64,000 nt of DNA from Synanceia verrucosa (Eukaryota > Chordata > Actinopteri > Perciformes > Synanceiidae): positions 3,372,001-3,436,000 of the forward strand of contig CM056561.1 of assembly GCA_029721515.1 (NCBI GenBank). The letters run 5' to 3'. The notes under the pieces were generated by a model. That model was not told the DNA's origin and made no database searches. It saw only the letters and a program-made list of their open reading frames with translations. The stretch's first letter is position 1. The number at the start of each line of letters is the position of its first letter. Below are positions 26,547 through 41,500 of this stretch, piece after piece. The position numbers were made by a program, and so were the translations under genes.

Positions 26547-29500
26547 CAAATGGAACAGTGGGTCTTTGTGTTTCGGGTACTGAGAAAACTATGATCCCTG
26601 GATTCCTTTTATCTGTTCCACATCTGGGGCATCCATCTCTACATCAGCCACACATCCATCATCTGCTGGAGAGTATGTGTGCACAACCTACCCACAGTGC
26701 ACAGCAACAGCAACACACAGCACACCACGATGGATACCACAATGGCCAGCTCGCTGCTACCGAGCTGCACTTTGGCGATGGTGTGACGAAAGCTCCCCAC
26801 TTGCACCTGGAAAGAGAAACAGCACATGAAACTTCTAACATTAAAATTAAATCATCCTTGAAATTTATGCAGTAAATAAAATCTCAGTTGCTTCTTCTAC
26901 AGTAAGCACTATAAATACAATCTACCACAAAAGGCCCACAATTCACAATTGAAGTCTTTTATAATCATCCAACTGGAAGAAGACTAGAAGAAGTCAAAAG
27001 AGATGAAGAGCATCTTAATATAGCCCCTACTGTACATATAAAGAGCCATAAAACTCATCACGAAAACATGAACAAAGCCTATCTTCTTCACAGAGATCAT
27101 TAAATCCATTCTACCTACAGTCAATAGTGGTGCACCTGAACATGCCTCCGTGATTTTATCGAGGATGATAATTTAGATCTGTGCTATACAATACAGACAA
27201 TCATTCCACCTCAAAGATCAACTCTAAAGCTGTGCAAGGAAAAATGAGAGCGAAAATAAAGACACAGACTTCTTTCTCAGGATCTGCACCTATTAAATAT
27301 CTCTCTTGGTTCCCAGATATATTGGAGTCAAATAAAATTCTTTGTTATAAGTCTTGAATAATTCAGCATATTTTACAATTATACAAATCTGCTGTGCATC
27401 TGCTACTGTATGGCCATTAATCAATTAATTATTATCAGCTAATAAAGCAATTTGATTGACACAAAGATTAACACAGAGGCAGAGACGGACAGAGCAGTAA
27501 TGAGCAGTGAATGCACAGAAAGTGCATTAAGTATTTTCTTTGTAACACAGAACATGAAAAATGCAATAAAGCAAGGGCAGTTCTTAATGGGAGCACAAGA
27601 GCCTGCACACATGCAAAGGCATCATTTTGTTCATGGACCCAGGTGCAGACAGAAATAAATTACACCTCGTAGTTTTTTGAAAAATGGCTTCGACGAGCTG
27701 CAGGAGTCACCCAGTTCAGAGCAACCCAGATGTGACAAGAATAGGACTTTCGCTTCTGCCTTCTGATTAGTCAGCAGGGTCTCTGTGGTCCCTCCTCACA
27801 TCCTTGGCTCTCCTTCCCCAATCCTAACGTACTTCATAAAAAGAGCCTCAGATAAAAAGGCTCCAATCCTCAGACCAAATCCCTCATATGCTGCTCTTAC
27901 TCTGAGGGAGAAAACCGCCTCACTGGGCTTTCTTCTTCTATTCCTCATTCCATCTTTCTCTTTCTGGTCCAGACATTTATTTACCCAGACCAGCGAGAGA
28001 AGGCCTCCTTCCAGACACTGCATCAGCCAGGTCTAGTGTAATGGAGGGGAAAATGCCATTGTTCTATGTTCCTGTTTCGCGCAGGCTTTATAAAAAAAAA
28101 AAAAAAAACTGCTTCCCCACATCCACTTCTGCTGCTCAGCTCTACTTCAGAGCCAAACACAACACAGGCATGTAAAAATAGATGTGCCACCAAAAGTAAG
28201 TGAAGAAACAAACGGCCATGAGCTACGAAACGGCCTCCTAAAGTGTATGCATGTATTCAAATGTGCCAGAAAATGTGTGTTGTCATTTATTCCCCCATTA
28301 TAAACAAATAAACTAATCACCCTCACTGCTCCAGTGGAGGGAGCCCACCCATTTGTGTTATGACATCTCATTTGACCCTTGCCCTCCTTTTATGTCTTTG
28401 CTAATTGCCTGTTTATTCTCAGACATCCTGAGAGGCAGTCGGGTTGGGACGAGAGCAAGCCACAGGTAGAACGAGGAAAGGGGGGTCGAGTGCCAAATAT
28501 AAAAGAGCTTCCTTCTATTTATGTGTCAAAGCAGGGAAACACTGACAGATAGAGACAGGGCAACATATGTTTCTGAGCTATTTCAGCAAACCACTCACAG
28601 TCTGGCTCGTATTTAAATATAGATGAATGCTTTCCCCCCTTAATAAAACTCTATCAGAATGGACAACAACAGATGGGACACGTGGGTAGAGGAAAGAGAG
28701 TCTGGTTTTATGAGGACTGCGCGGTGCTCGACCATGTCTTGATTAAGACCTTTAATTGCGATGGAGGGAATACGGAGACGAAACGAAAACACCAGGGTGA
28801 GATCATCGCTGAGTCAGACGACTCGGGTCTCGCTGTGAGAACATAGAGTCTGTGATAGGTGATTGTGTTGGCGATGATAGACAGGCTGATAAGGGATTAA
28901 AGAGATAAAGGGGAAATGGTAAACATTTCACTACGCCACCCCCACAGTAACTGCTGATTCATGGTGGCATGCTCAGAGACTATAAACCATTCATAATGCC
29001 TGGAGAGAGACACACACATATCACTGACAGTGCATGGACCTGTGTGGATCAAATCTGTTTCAGTCACAGATGGTCTGGATTCTGACTAAATGTTTGGCTT
29101 ACGACTACTTCATGACAGATGGGTGATATCCTCAATTTATCAGGGTCTAGCCGGCAAAATTTTCAACACAACACTATATGGGTATTTGTATTTTATTGTG
29201 CTGTTTTATACGTTTGCATACTTACAGTGACAGGCAGCTCTCTCTCGCTGGAGCTCAGCAGTCCATTGATGGTGCAGTGGAACAGCTGGTCATTGTGGAA
29301 GCTGATGTTACAGGGATAGGAGCCAATCATCACAGAGTATTCCTCCGGCACCAGCTCCAGATCGCTCGGCCCTATCTGCGCCAGAAACGAACAAAAACAG
29401 CCGGTCAGTGGTAGGAGACCAGCGGGGCCTGGTTTGAACAGGCGCAGATAACATTCACGAAGACCACAACGGCTTTAACACACACATATGAGCAGACGCA

Positions 29501-32500
29501 TCACATACACATTCCTGCATGCACCCAGGCACAGAAACCGAGCTGCAGCAGCGGGCCCGTCATGCAGCTGTCACACAAAGAAAGCCAGCAGAAAAATCAT
29601 CCATTTTGGGCTAGAGTTCAGCTTATAGCAGCAAACGTTCCCACCGCCGTGGCCAGGGAAGATTCTACAAACAAACCCTCTGACAGCCATCCCTGCCTCT
29701 GCCCAAAATAACATTCTCAGGGCCTTTACAGGAGCCTGTTGGAATAAAATGATCCAACTCCAATTTGTGGTTTAATTAAAGGGACACTCAGCTGATTTTA
29801 CACTGTAAGTTCAGTTTACTAGTCATCATGACAAGCAAGTCAAAACTAGGGATTTATGACAGAGAGTCTATGGAGTTAGAAAGGTGTTTACCAGGCACGG
29901 AGGATTTAGCAAAGTATGCTATTAAGTTGCATCATAAGAAATGCAGCATACAGTGTTTGTGCTGCTTGTTGCTGTTGCTTCGATCTGAAATGAAGAAACT
30001 TTCTACAAATGAAACACTAAATCACTGGAATAGACCTTTAAAGTCTCAGTGGGTTTCTAATTAACAAGTCCCCATAATTTGATTTACAGTTACGGAGTAG
30101 GGAGTACAAAGCAATAAAACGGTAAAGTTTGTTCACTAAATGTAGATTTCAAAGGACTAAAAAAAAGAGTTTAGGTTGCAAATTTCTGGAGGTTTGGTTA
30201 TCATTGTATCTGATGCAGACAATTTTGCTATACGTCTTTGTTTATGTCTCTATAACTTTGGGGTTTCTTTTAAACCTGTACGACCATCTGACTGCTCGTT
30301 TCTTGCCATCAAATGTCACAGCATTCCTAGAGCTCTACATGTAACACTATGAACAGTGTTGTCATCAATGTAGAAGAACGGATGTCAAAATGAGCATAAA
30401 AACGAGAATAATGAAACCGCAAGTTCCCTTTAATATAAGAAGGATGAGTGTGTGTTTATCCCCAGTGTGCTTCCTTGCTCTGATTACACCCTTAGGGTCC
30501 AGTCCTATCCTACAGCAGGATGCCACCCCCTGGGTCTCTGTCAACAAATACTTCCTCACATAGACAAAACACAAACATGCATACATGCACATTTGTAATG
30601 CACTCTTACAGATACAAAGCGCATCAAACTACCATATAAAATATGTTTGGGCATGCTGTACACAATATTTACAACAGAAATTTTCACACCTAAACTCACT
30701 GGACCAAAAACAATGGATTCTAAAGGCCAAAACAGGATGATAGCAAACAAAACCCACCCACATTCCAGCTCACATCCTTAATATAGGATCTGGCTGACTA
30801 ACAAGCTCCCTATTAAACAAACACACACATTCTCTCTCCCTCCTTCATGTCTAATACAAGTGGAATCCACCTTCCTTCAGAAAACAGGAAACAACAGGCG
30901 CAGAGTCGCCCATGTCGACAGGCTGAGGCAGCGATTCCTGCAGAGGCCTCATCCTGACACTCACAAATACATCAAGAGGAAGCAGCCTCTTGTTCAAACT
31001 TCCCCGTCTGTGTTGTTAGCATGTGAACGTCGTACGGTGTCACTGCCGGCAGCCCTTTTGGGTGATGAATCCATGCAGACAGGTGCTTAGATCAGCCAGA
31101 CCACGGGAACATGGGACCTCCCACTGAGCTGCCACCACACCCTTCCCCCACATCAGACCCCCAACTGAAATCAACACGTCTCAGCGGACGGCGCCTTTGA
31201 TGTGCTTTATGTGCCTCTGGTTTATGTGAATATGAATAAAGGAACGCTCAGTCTTGTCTGCTGCTCACAGTGGGTGCAGCCAGTTTACAGCAGTGGCACT
31301 TTTAGAGCCAAGATTTAGAGAATACCATCACTTGTTCTATGTAAAAACAGAAATGGGTCTTGTTTGAAAGCAGTGATTACAAATAGCCAGTGTTTTCTGC
31401 TGATGGTATATTTAGGTTTGACTCATAGAAGAATCAAATGTAGGCTAGTCTGTGTTTTCGTCAACTTATAACCCATGCTAGTGGCATTGCTCTAGGAATG
31501 TCTCAACGAAAGTTGTATATGATAGTAGAGGCAGATTGTTGCTGAGATATTGTAGAGACAATCATGGTCCCCAGAGGATGTATTCCCCTTTGATCCCTGA
31601 CCTGCCAATCAGCGCCACCACAAGGTCACAATTTTAGTGACATGTCTCAGCTGATGTTCATGTTCCCCTCAAGATAAATTCTAATCACTTTGTTGAGCCG
31701 TTGGAGTTTTCATGGGGTCAAAATGTTGATTTGTGACATAACTGAATTTTGTTTGCAATTCAGCAAACATTATTTACATTATCCCATCCAATAAAATGTG
31801 GACAATACTGGCTCAAAAAACACACAACCAACATTACAGTGTAGCCCTAAACTGAACTTCCTCTCTGCAGTGTTACTCACATTGATGATGAGTGTCAGTG
31901 GCTCTCCTGGGTGGTGTTTAATCAGCTTCTCCTTGCTGGCAGTGAAGAACTGAGGGTCCTCCACGTACTCCATCAGAAATTGGCCTTTATGTGGCTCACC
32001 CTCCTCTTCCTCTGCCTCGCTATCAAAGCTGAAGGGGCTGTCTCCGGTGTAGAGGATTCCGTTCAAGATGAACTGAACTGAGGTCTGCTGGGACTGGCTG
32101 GACGCCGGGGATAGGCAGGTGATCGTGAAGGGGGAGACCACAGTACAGCGCTAGACAAGGACCAGAGAACACAACACAGCTTAAAATGCTAGTCATGGCT
32201 TCCCATTCACCAGTGGAATAGCCAGTCAGATAATTAGCTGAAGAAAAAAAAAACAAAAAAAAAACAATTACTCACTTTTTCTCCAATTTCCTGCACTTTC
32301 ATGGTGACGCTCTGGACCAGATCAAACCCCTGGCCTGTCACTGTTATGGTCCTGCCACCACTATGAAACACACACACACGTCAAATTTCAGCCATGATAA
32401 AAATATGTCAAATTCATACTGGTATGCAAATACATTTGGGACACTGGTCCCCTGTTTCTCTCTTATTTTGGTGAAGATAATAATGCAAAACAGTTTGACT

Positions 32501-35500
32501 GCAGAGCAAAGCTGCACACATGACATCAAAGGCGTGCCGCTATGCTGTCACACACATGCTGTGCTATTTAGAACACAATAGGGAGAAAATGCTGCACATC
32601 AGGACAACATTACAGTAATGGCTTATGTCAGCGACTCTGGGAGAGAAACCACAGCTTGAGATGGTAAAGTCATCTTGGGTTTTAATTCTTGTGATGTGTG
32701 CAGTGGTCTCCTACCTGAGGTAGCTCTTTTTGGGGTGGATGAAGCTGATGGTGGGGTTCTTCACGTAGGTGTAGGTGGTGCTAAGCTCTGCACTTTGGCA
32801 GGGAAGGTTTTCAAACTCCACACACACTGCCACTGGGTCGGTATGTGCTTGTAAGGCTGGAGGCATGGTGCACTCGATGGTTTCATCTGTTATCCTAAAA
32901 ACAAATTGAGGTAAACACTGTAAGCAAAAGAAATATGTTGTGTTTAATGCTGTTTGTCAGACTTTACTGCACATTTTCTGCACTGGTCAGTATTAAGAGA
33001 CATGAGACTTGACCTGCACTTGCCTCAAAGACTGACTACAAGCAAAAAGAAGCAGCACTCACTCTGTGATGGTACATTCCAGCGTGTTGTTGACCTTGAC
33101 TCTGACCTGAGAACCAATGTCCAGGTGTTCCCCCCTGATGATGACTATAGTTCCTCCAGCACGAGAGCCCTTGGTTGGCTCCATGGAGAGCAGCTTTGGG
33201 ACCTGAATACAGACAAGAGTAAACAACACATCAAATCTATTACGGGACATCTGACAGCTTCTGTCACCGGAAAAAACAGGCATACTCACAATGTGTTTTG
33301 TGCTCTACGATACTCTACAAAAAAATAATTTCTCGTAATTTGAGGTTCAAATAGCTTGTCTTTAGAGATTGGCTGAGACAGCTGCTGACTATAACAGTAA
33401 ATCGGTGAAGAAGACTGTGAAGACAGCCCACACTGCAATATGTTAAAGTGCTGCTGAAGCCAACAGGCCTTTAGGCTCAAGCTTATAGGGATGCTTTACT
33501 AAGAGGCAACAATGTTCATGCATACACATGAGGAAGTGTATGCACATGCAGTCAAGACGCACACACACAGTAAGGTTCCTGTGGACATCCCTGTCCAGCT
33601 CTGCAGCAACCGGCATCAGCACTCCTGTTCTTTCCGAACTTTCTATCCCCACCATGAACCTCGCCTCAGGGGAACCCTCTTATCCTCACTGACAGGATTC
33701 ACTTCCTCTGTGTGCACGGATGGAGGAGGCCTATTGTGTGTTTGTGTGTCAGAGTGGGCGTAAGGAGGCAGATGTTTCCTTCTAAAGGTTCGAGGAAGGA
33801 GATGAAGTAGAGGCACGTATCCTGTCTCCAAAACTGTTTTCCCTTTCTCCCACGTCTTCTCCTCAACACCCATTAGTAAAAAATCTCTCTCACTGAGCAT
33901 CTCAGAGACGGATAAGGAAACCCCAACGGAGTTCCCACAACAGCATGTCGTAATGTTTGTTCTTCTGGATTTTCTTTATCCTCATGTATCAAGCTGGGCT
34001 TCAAGATCAGGGTAATTTCTCTGTGGGATGACTGAGGCAGAGAGCCGCTGAAACGATCTTTCCAGCACTGAATTATGAAAAACTCTTTGTCTAAAAACAA
34101 AAAGAAACAAAGAGCTTACATGGGTATTTCCACTGACTGAATACTCTAAATCCAGTGGGAGACTGTGTGGGTCGAGGTCAACTATCTAACACAGCGCTGG
34201 CTAGCTTGCCTTGATCAGTGATGAATTCAGAGCAAAAGGGACATTCCAACAAATGCCATATTTGTTTTTGCTGGCAGTCAGTTTCGAAATGACAATGGTG
34301 CTTAGTTGCAGCTAAGATGAACATTTGAAGATTCCCACACACACTTACATTCCTCAGAATCATAAAACGCATCTGTTAACACTCAACTGATGCACATGGA
34401 GAGGCTTTCCCAGCGGGGAACAGGGAACAAGAGAGCGTGGAAGACTGAAAAGAATGCGGAGAAAGCAAAGATCAATGGGCGGGTATTCATCTGGAGAATA
34501 CTCACTAGGTATGAGAAGCTCTCCTTCGACGTCCCCATCCCACTCTGATCCACTTCCACGTGGACAATATCTGTCCTGTCTTGTGCAGAGCGTCCAGTGA
34601 CACACACCAGCCTGCGGATATCAAAAAGAGCGTGACCTCCTTATTTGGTTGTCAAAACATTGCAATCAAGAGATCAGTTAATAAAAAACAAAACTGATTG
34701 TAATGGATAAGAACACTCAAGAGCGGCTAATAATCTGAATCTAATGAACTCAAATTGCAAATTCAAAGTGAGGAGAACCAATATAATGATGAAGGAAGAT
34801 CTTGATCATGACAGCCAAACAAAGACACATAATTAATCTCAAAGAATGGTGGTCATGAACCAATTCATCAGACCACATTTACATATGGAATCCAATAACG
34901 CCTTGAGATATCAAACATCAGGAGATGTAAGGTTGGAAGCTCCTCAGACCAGATGTGTCTAATCACAGAGGAGATTAAGGGGCTGCTGAGGCTTGTTCTC
35001 TCGCCTCCTGGCTGTGATTAAACCTTGTGTCATCAGTACACGCTCTACAGGGACGTCTCTTATTAATGACACGGTGGTGTACTGAGGCACAGGGATCTAC
35101 TGTTCTGGGGCCTCACCGGGATAAACGTACTGAGGGGGGAAACCCGACCTTTATCGCCTCACATGATCCCCCTCCAGCTTGACACCCTGTCGGTTTATTT
35201 AGTCAGGTGCCTGGTGCTACAGTGGTTAGAAATTCTCAACGAGCGATTGGGTGACTGACAAATGCATTGTAGGGAATTTACATAAGCGGAGGAGCTGTGT
35301 TTTATGTAGGAGGACCTGGCAGGACATGCAGTGAGATGAGGCTGGGCTGGACAGACCGGGGCTCGGCTGGGGTCAGGCTGTCAGGTCGGAGACCAAGGCT
35401 GGCTCAGAAAGCTAGAGTGTGTTTTTAAAATGTCAGACTCAAACAAATGTTCTGTTTTACCAAACGCCAACCACTGCAGCATTTAATGAGCCCAATAAAA

Positions 35501-38500
35501 ACATAGACTTCCTTTAAAAGCCTGAATAGCTATTAAAAAAATCTAAAATAACCTGCAGTACCAGCCTATCTGTTGACAGTAATGTCTATTGTGCTCGTTA
35601 ATTGCAGGAACATCAGGTAAAGAATGTCATTACACCCAAATTACACTCCTGTCAGGTACGAGCCGTGAGGCCAGAGAGGCACCTGTTTGAAGAATAAGTG
35701 TCATTTCACATGGTTTGATTTAGAGAAAAGGAAAAAAAAAAGACAAATGAAACATGACTAGTCACAAATTGAAGCCTGAGGGAAATAAGAGAAACTGGAG
35801 CCTGAATGAGCCTGAACCTGTTGGACTGCTCCAGGCCAATCTGGAATTAAAACCGCATCAAAAAAAGCCAACACATTATTTGACATCTGCTATTGAACCA
35901 TAAGGTTGATGATTATTCTGCAGAAATAAACAAACATAAAACCAGTAGTCTTGTAGAGACAGACAGAGAGAAGATAGAAGGTGTGACAAATTCAGCCTGC
36001 AGCATTTTGTGTGGTTTCTTTAGGGTTAAGTAAAATTTAAGACATTTTTAATATCATAAAGATTGCCATTTCATAATCAGCCAAAGAATGAAAGTATGGT
36101 GGAATCCCAGCAGGGATAATAATGGTCTTAAAGTTATTCATCTTAACATCACATTTTCTTTAGTACATCCCTGCAGATAAGACAGCTGTTTTCATTATCA
36201 ATTCTCCTGACAGTTATTTTCCTGAATAATATCCTCAGACGTCTCATTTTGTCCAACAGTCCAAAACTAAAAGATATTCACTTTACAATTACATATGCGA
36301 CACAGAAAAATTACATTGGAGAAACTGGAACCAGAAAATAGTTGACAGATTCAGATTAACGTTCTACTTAATGGATATAACAATAATTCCTGTAATCTGG
36401 ACCCAGAAAAGCCCATTTGTCAATTTAGGCACCTTCTAAATCTTTAGATAGTAGCAGTACTGACAGTACTTGCTACTGTCCAAAGGAGCTGACTGATACT
36501 CCATTATTATTGCACATCCTCCAGTGTGGACTGAGCCCACTACTGGATACAAAGATATAAAAATAAGACTCATAAATGAAATATTTTTAATGCCGTAAGA
36601 CATTTGCAGACCTGCAGAGACCCTGGTGTGATGCATGTGATGTTGATGCAGTTTGATCCCAGGCAAAGGACAGACTCCCTGAGCAGAGAGAGCCCGGACT
36701 GACCCCAGCACCGCCCCACTGTGGAGATATTATGGGCTTCAGAGCCGCTATTTTGTCTAGTCTGGAAGATGTCTCTGATCATTTCCCATGAGTGGATGAT
36801 GAGGATCGTCAACAATCAAGTCAGTGAGTGTTTGGATTTGAGTGTGCTGCCAAATAGACGGGGCGAAGGCCACTCGAAGCTCACATGAAAATGACAGCGA
36901 GGGCAGCGTGGAGGACCTGAGCCACAAATAGAGAGAAGTACTCCAGTAAATGAGGTGTGCCTAGACTGACTGTGTCATTAATTAAAATGTTGACACTGAG
37001 TGAGTGGAGCTCAGCCTCTCCAGTGCTGCACATTTTCCTTGTGGCACACAGCTGTGAACTTTCACCTCTCAGCACACGAGCAGACACCTGTCTCAACAGC
37101 CCTGAGAGGTGAGGTCACATGTGCCGGTGGGGGTGTGTAGCGTTTCCGCAAGAGCCTGTTTGAATTTCAGATTTCCTGAATGAGGATATTCTCTCACATC
37201 TTCAACAAACACAAGTGGTATAATTCGGTTAAGGTTCTTTTTATAATGAGGCTGAATGTAAAGGCTTTAAGTTGAGGGGATGAGATAGGATCATGTCTAA
37301 TTAAATCAACAGGAGGTGTGCAAGTCAAATGTGCTGACAATGTCAGATGCACTGACGTGTTATGATTTGTCAGTGCCACTTCCAGTGACGAGGATATGCT
37401 CTGCTGTCATAACAACCCACCTCTAGAGCCAATGAGGAATGACGACATGAGATGAGAACGCCCCTGGAGTGAAATACGATTCGCTGTTTTTCGACATGCA
37501 CGGTTTCGGGGAATGTGTCAAGCAGCCGGAGTGACAGGCAAGACCCGCCGGTCAACCTCGAAGTGGTCTTAATACAATGATTGGCTTCAGTGGAGCAAGA
37601 CCAGATAAACAGTTCCATTCAAGGAACATTGCAGACACTGAATGGAAGTTTGGATAAAACTTCCATTGAGCTCTGTTATGCCAGGGTGAAAACAGGGTCC
37701 TGCTGTCTCCATGGTGACAGTGTGATGGTCCCTGAGCTACAAGGGGATGGTGATGCATAATAATATTTGAAAATTAGCATCATGAATACATGAAAACTAA
37801 ACTATGCCGGGGTGGTTGACATTGTATTTTCTACATTGGTGGACATGTAGGATGCTGATGATTAAATGTGCTTCATCTTTAAATAAAAGCTGATCAATTA
37901 CCAACTGAAACATCATTGGTATATACTGTTATGGCAGTATATCACAATACTTTTTCTTTTGATATCATATTAATTTTTTTTTTTTTTTCTTAATGTCAAT
38001 CCCCCCCCCCCAAAAAAAGTAATGTGTTGGGCCGATAGGATTTGGTATTTTTGTAGACCAGGCACCCCAATTCCTTCAACAAAAAGACTGATGCAGAAAC
38101 TAAGCTCTGTGGAAAACAAAGGTTTAAGATCGATCCAATAACAGTACCTGGCTGTGGTACCAATACTACTGACTGCACTGATCCATGTACCAATCCATCT
38201 GAATATGAAATAATGTGATCGAGTGGCTGATTTAACCCCAGAGCAGGATATACACAGGATAAACAAAACACATTACTATCGGTTGATTCTTCACAGTAAC
38301 AGACCTCCAGCTGAGCAAATTCAATTTAATTTAACCCATGGTACCCCTGCCATTTTTCAGAGCTTTCCCCTGTAGATAAGGCCCTCCAGTGTGGGACGGC
38401 AGGCTCCCTCTATCCCCTCCTCACTGTCTGACCTGAGCTTCACATCTGGTTTCACTCTGTGTTCAGCAGCTGGCATACACATGTCAGAATGTCTTTAAGG

Positions 38501-41500
38501 TGTAACTGTGACAAATCTTTCCATCTTGATTGCTATTTCTGCCTGCTGTCCACCTGACCGCTCACCTGACAGGGAGCATGTCGGGTTACCATGACGACGG
38601 GTAATTGTCAGCCATTATCTCACCACTCGTAATTGCAGCATGACTGCTTATTTTAGTAGGGATTTAAATGTAAATGATAGTGATGTATAGGACTGCTCTG
38701 ACAGCTAGTCATTCTGTCAGTGGAGTTGATGTAAAATTTAATCAAATATGTACAAGGAGGAAAAAGTGTCTGCACGCTGTTATGCTTCGGCAAACACTTG
38801 ACACAGAACAGTTGACATAAGCTTATACATGCAAATTTGTGAATCATAATCCAGCCATATGTTATAGCGCTTACTTTTCAGAGACAGTATAGAGTTCAGG
38901 CATGAGGGAACATGGCACATCTCCAATAAAGACCTTCACAGCTCCGGCCCTCCGGCCCAGGTTCCTGCCCTGTACTGTCATCAGGGTGCCTCCTTCCACT
39001 GGACCCCTCAGGGGGGAGATCTGACAAAGACAGAGTGAAATAATGAACAGGGAGAAAGCCTGTGAAAACCCTGTAATATGCACAATAAATTAGAGCTCAT
39101 AAGTAGATTACCTCCCTTAAAATGTTTCACTAATGACGGGCGAAGATGAATATGACAGTGGATTAAGAGAATGGAGATGCTGTCTGTGATGCTGACATGG
39201 AAGGTGGTGCACAGAGAGCTAAGTGGCTTGAGTTAAGTGTTCTTTTGCTGAAGACTGAGATCTACTAGCAAAGAACCACAGTTTAGGTGTATACGCACAC
39301 AAAGCAGACTTTTAACTGTGCCAGTCTGAGACTCTTCAACCTCTAATCCTCTACAGCACATGCAAATAAAGAGCAGCCTAAGAGCCCCCTTCACATCCCA
39401 CGTGAGACAGACCGAGTGAGAGAGAAAGGGTTGTAGAGGTGAGGTGGAGAGCTCGACAGAAAGGTGGTTGAGTGGGGAGGCAATTTAGGGAACTGAGTGT
39501 CGAGAGGAGAGTGAATGCTGATGGTAGTGGTGAGAGAGCAAAGCCCCAACAGGGGAATTAATGCACAGCGATTCCCTTTCATCTGTTTTCCTGCGTCTGC
39601 GCCTACAAATTCCTGCCGTTGTTCCGAGGCATGCTCTCACGCGTCATTTCATGCCGTGCCTTTGGTCTTTCAACTTTCCATTCAAGAGCCGTGGAAAGGA
39701 AAGAGAGGACAGTCACCCTCCAATCACCACGGAAACGCAGCTTCAGAGATAGCATCACCGATGCCCAGACAGAAGCAATCAACTCTCATTTTGCCACTGT
39801 AGCACAGCTAGCGCAGCCGCATGCCTGCTGTCCTGAATAACCCCTGGCTGAGGCGAGGTCAGTGTGACCCCGCTGTGTTATTAGCCTGGCTCCGGCTCTA
39901 TCAGAAACTGAGCTTAGGAATGAAAACAGCACTTCTGTTTGGTCTAGGTGAGGGGACAAGGTTTGGTTCTGCATACAGATAATTTGAAGCTCACCAGAGT
40001 GACAGCACAGATAAATAAACCTTATATTTCCCAGCTAAAAGGGGCAGGCTGTTAAGAAAAGAAAGAATATATTACTTTTAATATTAAAAAAAACAAGTGT
40101 GAAAACAAACCAACCCTTACTGTGTGTCTGTGGGATCCAAACCACAGGAAATGAAGCAAATGTTTTTGTGGTTATATTAAGCTTTCCTATATCAAGTGTT
40201 ACCAAACTGTGCCTACATACAGTATATACTCATATATATTTCCTTTGACATTCCTTCAGACACATGTAATGTACAAATGTAGCATAAATGAACTCACATG
40301 CTGCAGCATGGCAGACAAATAAAAAGCACCAGAGCTCTGCAGTGAGCAGAGTTATTTATCATCACTCTGCGTCTTATAGCACCTTGTGCGTCTCTGCGGT
40401 GCCATTGAGCGTTGACATCAACATCAGCTGGCATGCTGTTCATTTACACCTCTTACAAGTCTGTGAGTCCTGATTTACAGCACAAACTCTGCCAGGCCTC
40501 CGGGGAGATCACAGGGTGTGAATGTGTTTCTGCGAAGAAGAAGTCCACGAGGAACGTCGGCGCTATGAAACTAAATTATTCCACATCCTTGAATTCAAAT
40601 CAGAAATATTCAAATTGTATTGTACACGAAAGAGATAAACTACCTCGCTGATAAAATCCATATGTTTTCTTTTTGTTATTCTTTGTTCTGAATAGATTGC
40701 TGTGAGGCCAGAGCTTTCATCTTCCTCTCCTCACTCCAGTTCCTCTGCATCACTCTAATCAAGGAGGACATGAGGACAAAAACAGGAAAAGTCTTCTCAC
40801 TATACTGTAGCCTTCTCCATCCTCCCTCCCAAACCATTTATGTCTCACCCAGATCCCTCTGTTCTCTTTCTTTTCATGTCGTGGATGAGCTATGCTCGGT
40901 AGTTCCTGTTTTCAACCTCTCATCAACGTTTGTTTAAACAGCGAACTTGCCCACACATAACGAGGAAAAAAGGGCCTGCAGAGATGATAAATGCCTCCAC
41001 TGTCTTACGTCACCAAATTAAATAGAGAATATTTTTCACTATTAGGTGGTACGTGGCAAAGTTTAAGGAATAATGAAATCCTCCTCCGTACTATTGATAT
41101 GTTGGTGCTTGTGACAGAGATTGCATGTGACAAAGCAGAGCAAGAAAAACACATTTCATTATCTTAGCTGTACACACTGTCGCTGCGTCTACATAACAAA
41201 GAGCTGCTGTGGTATGTGTGTGTTTGGGGAGAGCTGATCTTTTCCTCCTTAAGCTGGAGTACTCGGGCTCAAACCCCTGTGGATTCTCTGGGAAAACATG
41301 GCTGCCAAAGCATTGCGTCACACACACCCCACAGAACCACAGCTTCCTCTCTCCAACCCACTCTCCTGAGAGAGTTAGTGGGAGTGTGTGTGTGTGTGTG
41401 TGTGTGTGTGAGAAAGAGAGAGAGCATTGCAACAATGGTCTACCCACGCATACGGCATTGCAGCCCGGCTAACTTCAGTCACGTAAGAAGTCCACACAAG